From the NCBI GenBank assembly GCA_025765615.1, contig JAIVFJ010000073.1:124001-188000 (forward strand): DNA of 64,000 nt. The letters are read 5' to 3'. This document shows positions 61,844 through 64,000 of the stretch, in pieces. The translations under genes and the position numbers were made by a program. How positions within the stretch are numbered: position 1 is the stretch's first letter; each line of letters opens with the position of its first letter. The notes beneath the pieces are model-generated. The model made no database searches. It was not told where the DNA came from and was given only the letters and a program-made list of their open reading frames with translations. The stretch comes from Zopfochytrium polystomum. Lineage: Eukaryota; Chytridiomycota; Chytridiomycetes; Chytridiales; Chytridiaceae.

Positions 61844-64000
61844 ATGACTACTTTTTACACTGGCCCCGCCTCGCAGGCCGATCCTGCTCGCCAGCAGCCC
61901 ATGGAGGACATGGCCCGCGAGCGCCGCTCCTCGGCCGAGGTGTTCTCCTCTGTCGACATGCAGATCTTGCTGGACGGTGGCATCGAGAGGTTCAATGCCA
62001 GGGTAACGCACACTTACCGATTCGGGCACACGTTCAATTGCTAACTCAACTTCTCGCCGTTAATTCACTTTACAAAGAATGCCGCTTACCAGCTGATCAG
62101 ACGCGACCCTCATATGACTTTTGGTGCTGGCCACCCCTTCGACTTGACGCGCAAAGAAATGCGTGAGAAGTACGTCCCGCGCTGTTGCACTCCCCCTCTT
62201 TTGGTGAATGATCTGACTTGGACGTGCGCAGGACAATGATTCAAGTGCGTCGCTACATCGAGGTTTCTCGAACACTCAAGGAACCATTGCTTAAACGGCT
62301 CTATGTCGAATGCATGGCCGAGCTTTCCGAGAGTTTCAGCATGAGATTATACGTTCACGACATGTTGTACCGCACGTCCATTACTCTGTTCGGCACTGAA
62401 GCTCAAAAGGCCAAGTTCTTGCCAGATGTAGACGACTACAATGTCTTTGGTTGCTTTGCCATGGTTGGTTTATGTAATTTTACGTGAAAATCAGTCATCA
62501 GATCCTAACCTTCACTCCAAAAACAGACAGAACTTGGCCACAGCTCGTCTCTTCGCGACCTGGAGACCACAGCAACCTTTGACCAAGAGACGAAAGAATG
62601 GGTTATTAACAGCCCCACTCTCACTTCGACAAAGTGGTGGATCGGAATGGCTGGTCAGACGGCGACGCACACCGTCATGGTTTGCCAGACGATCGTGAAC
62701 GGAGAAAACATTGGGCTCAACTGGGTCATTGTACCACTTAGAGACCCTAAAACTGGCCGTTTGGTTCCCGGCATAACAGCTGGGGACATTGGCTCAAAGG
62801 CAGGCCGTCAAGGTCTTGACAACGGCTGGATTCAAGCCTCAAATGCCAGAGTTCCACTTGACCACTTGCTCATGAAATGGACACAAGTGGAGCCAAACGG
62901 AGACGTTACACCTCCCCCTCACCCCGCTATTGTGTAAGTGTCATGTATTGTGAGACGTACTCTATCTTCCGCTTTTCTGACCCCTTCTTTTCGTGTGGCT
63001 CTGTTGTATCACTCCAGCTACGCAACCCTCATTCCTGAACGCATCACATCCGTCTCCGCGATCCGCGTCCTTCTTGGCCAGTCAGTGACTATCGCCGCTC
63101 GCTACGGTGTCGTTCGCCGTCAAGGTCCCGTCAATCAACAAATTATTGATTACCAGTCCCAACATGTGAACCTACTTCCGATTGTCGCCGGTCTCTACGT
63201 ATATTCGTTCGTTGAAAAGCACCTGTACGCTCGCTGGGACGGCTTGCAGGAGCTTTCCGTAAAGGACCCCATGGCGTATGTGGCTCAGCTGCCTGACATT
63301 CACTCGGTGTCTGCTGGTATTAAAGCCGTGGCAATGTGGTGGCTCGCGGACAGTCTTGAGCTGTGTCGCCGAGCGTGCGGAGGGCATGCCTACAGCGCCT
63401 ATAATGCCATTGCCGGGCATCTTGGCGACATGGGCGTTCTAACAACTGGTGGTGGGGACAATTTCCCAATGGCACAGCAACTTTCGGTGAGGACAAGATG
63501 CGAACTTTGTTGTTTCGAGTTCTTCTCTGACGCCTGAGCAAATCAATTTATCGCCACTTCCAGCGCTACGTCCTTGGCTGTGTCGAGCGCGGGTTGAAAG
63601 GCAAGAAGAACGACGGGGAGTCTGCTCAGTTCCTGAACAAGGCTTCAACTTACGCCTCGAAATCGTCCTTTGCTGCGAAATCCGACGCGGACTATGAAAA
63701 CTTGCACACGTACCTCGAACTCTTTGCTGTTTTGACCGTCAAGCTCTCATCCAGGCTGAGTGCAAAGCTCAGCGTAGGAGGCAAGGCTGCGCAGGAAGAC
63801 AACTGGAACAACAACATGGTTGATCTTATTCAACTAAGGTAGGCTTTTTGTGGTGCGGATTTTTATTTTATTTTCCATTCTTCCCCCAAATCGAAGTTGT
63901 GCCCTCATGCACAGTTCTGACGCCACCTTCGTCCCACCACAGCAAGCTGTACACCTTCTACAACGTCTTTGAGACGTTTGCGGCGAGCCTCGCCAAGCTG
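61844..64000 (+). CDS. Peroxisomal acyl-CoA oxidase, 3' end cut by window edge
   Basis: First enzyme of peroxisomal beta-oxidation: FAD-dependent oxidation of acyl-CoA to trans-2-enoyl-CoA with H2O2. Seven exons in phase: 61844-62002, 62078-62169, 62232-62463, 62527-62933, 63018-63486, 63564-63838 and 63943 beyond the edge. Landmarks: RRDPHMTFGAGHPFDLTRKEMREK, YLYVHDML-type RLYVHDMLYRTSITLFG, FGCFAMTELGHSSSLRDLETTATFD (flavin contact TELGHG position), KWWIGMAGQTATHTVMVCQ, IPERITSVSAIR, RYGVVRRQG, and CRRACGGHAYSAYNAIAGHLGD. After this comes TTGGGDNFPMAQQL where the family has T-x-E-G-D-N, so the catalytic Glu appears replaced by Gly. The ATG is the first before the conserved start; an upstream in-frame ATG at 61826 adds six residues. 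C-terminal PTS1 signal not visible. Confidence 0.93.

Overview
This is eukaryotic nuclear DNA. Genes are split by short GT-AG introns (mostly about 50-160 bp), sit on both strands, and are separated by poly(A)/poly(T) and (GA)n/(CT)n tracts. The gene set points to a zoosporic (flagellated) fungus, most likely a chytrid-grade lineage. Fungal-type genes include a Ssp1/CaMKK-like kinase, an Ssh4/Ear1-like SPRY membrane protein and a HAK/KUP potassium transporter. They sit beside genes kept only in flagellated eukaryotes: a CIMIP2/FAM166-type ciliary microtubule inner protein and a WDR97/WDR87-like WD40 coiled-coil protein. This placement is inferred from gene content; I could not search a database.

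Layout. (1) 1-4.53 kb, minus: the 5' six exons of a large NLR/STAND receptor with an N-terminal beta-grasp (PB1/ubiquitin-like) domain, a TIR domain, a NACHT NTPase and nine almost identical 126-bp WD40 units. It runs off the left edge. (2) 4.6-17.7 kb: a gene-poor, transposon-rich stretch. It holds a complete but dead PIF/Harbinger element with perfect 15-bp inverted termini and a TTA duplication, decayed LINE reverse-transcriptase pieces, and copies of an unrecognised repeat family whose end reads CACTGTGGGC and which carries small palindromes. (3) 17.7-64 kb: a compact, GC-richer gene island.

Genes of the island in order: ribokinase (+); CaMKK/Ssp1-like kinase (-); At4g15545-like coiled-coil protein (-); OST48/Wbp1 (-); derlin (-); mitochondrial ribosomal protein bL34m (-, rebuilt from two exons); DctA-like dicarboxylate symporter (+); XPA/Rad14 (+); gamma-tubulin complex component GCP5 (+); Ssh4/Ear1-like Rsp5 adaptor (+); WDR97/87-like ciliary protein (-); mitochondrial GatB (+); CIMIP2/FAM166 (-); HAK potassium transporter (-); an unrecognised 1033-residue protein with a poly-Cys run (+); and a peroxisomal acyl-CoA oxidase cut by the right edge (+).

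Most of these are housekeeping genes: ER glycosylation and ERAD side by side, mitochondrial translation, nucleotide excision repair, microtubule nucleation, flagellar axoneme, beta-oxidation. The strongest candidate for a little-described system is the TIR-NACHT-WD40 receptor. Its repeat units differ mainly at a few codons that fall where fungal NLR repeats are known to be hypervariable, and it borders a transposon-rich block. Second-line items are an acyl-CoA oxidase that seems to lack its catalytic glutamate, a bacterial-type DctA carrier, the palindrome-rich repeat family, and the poly-Cys protein.
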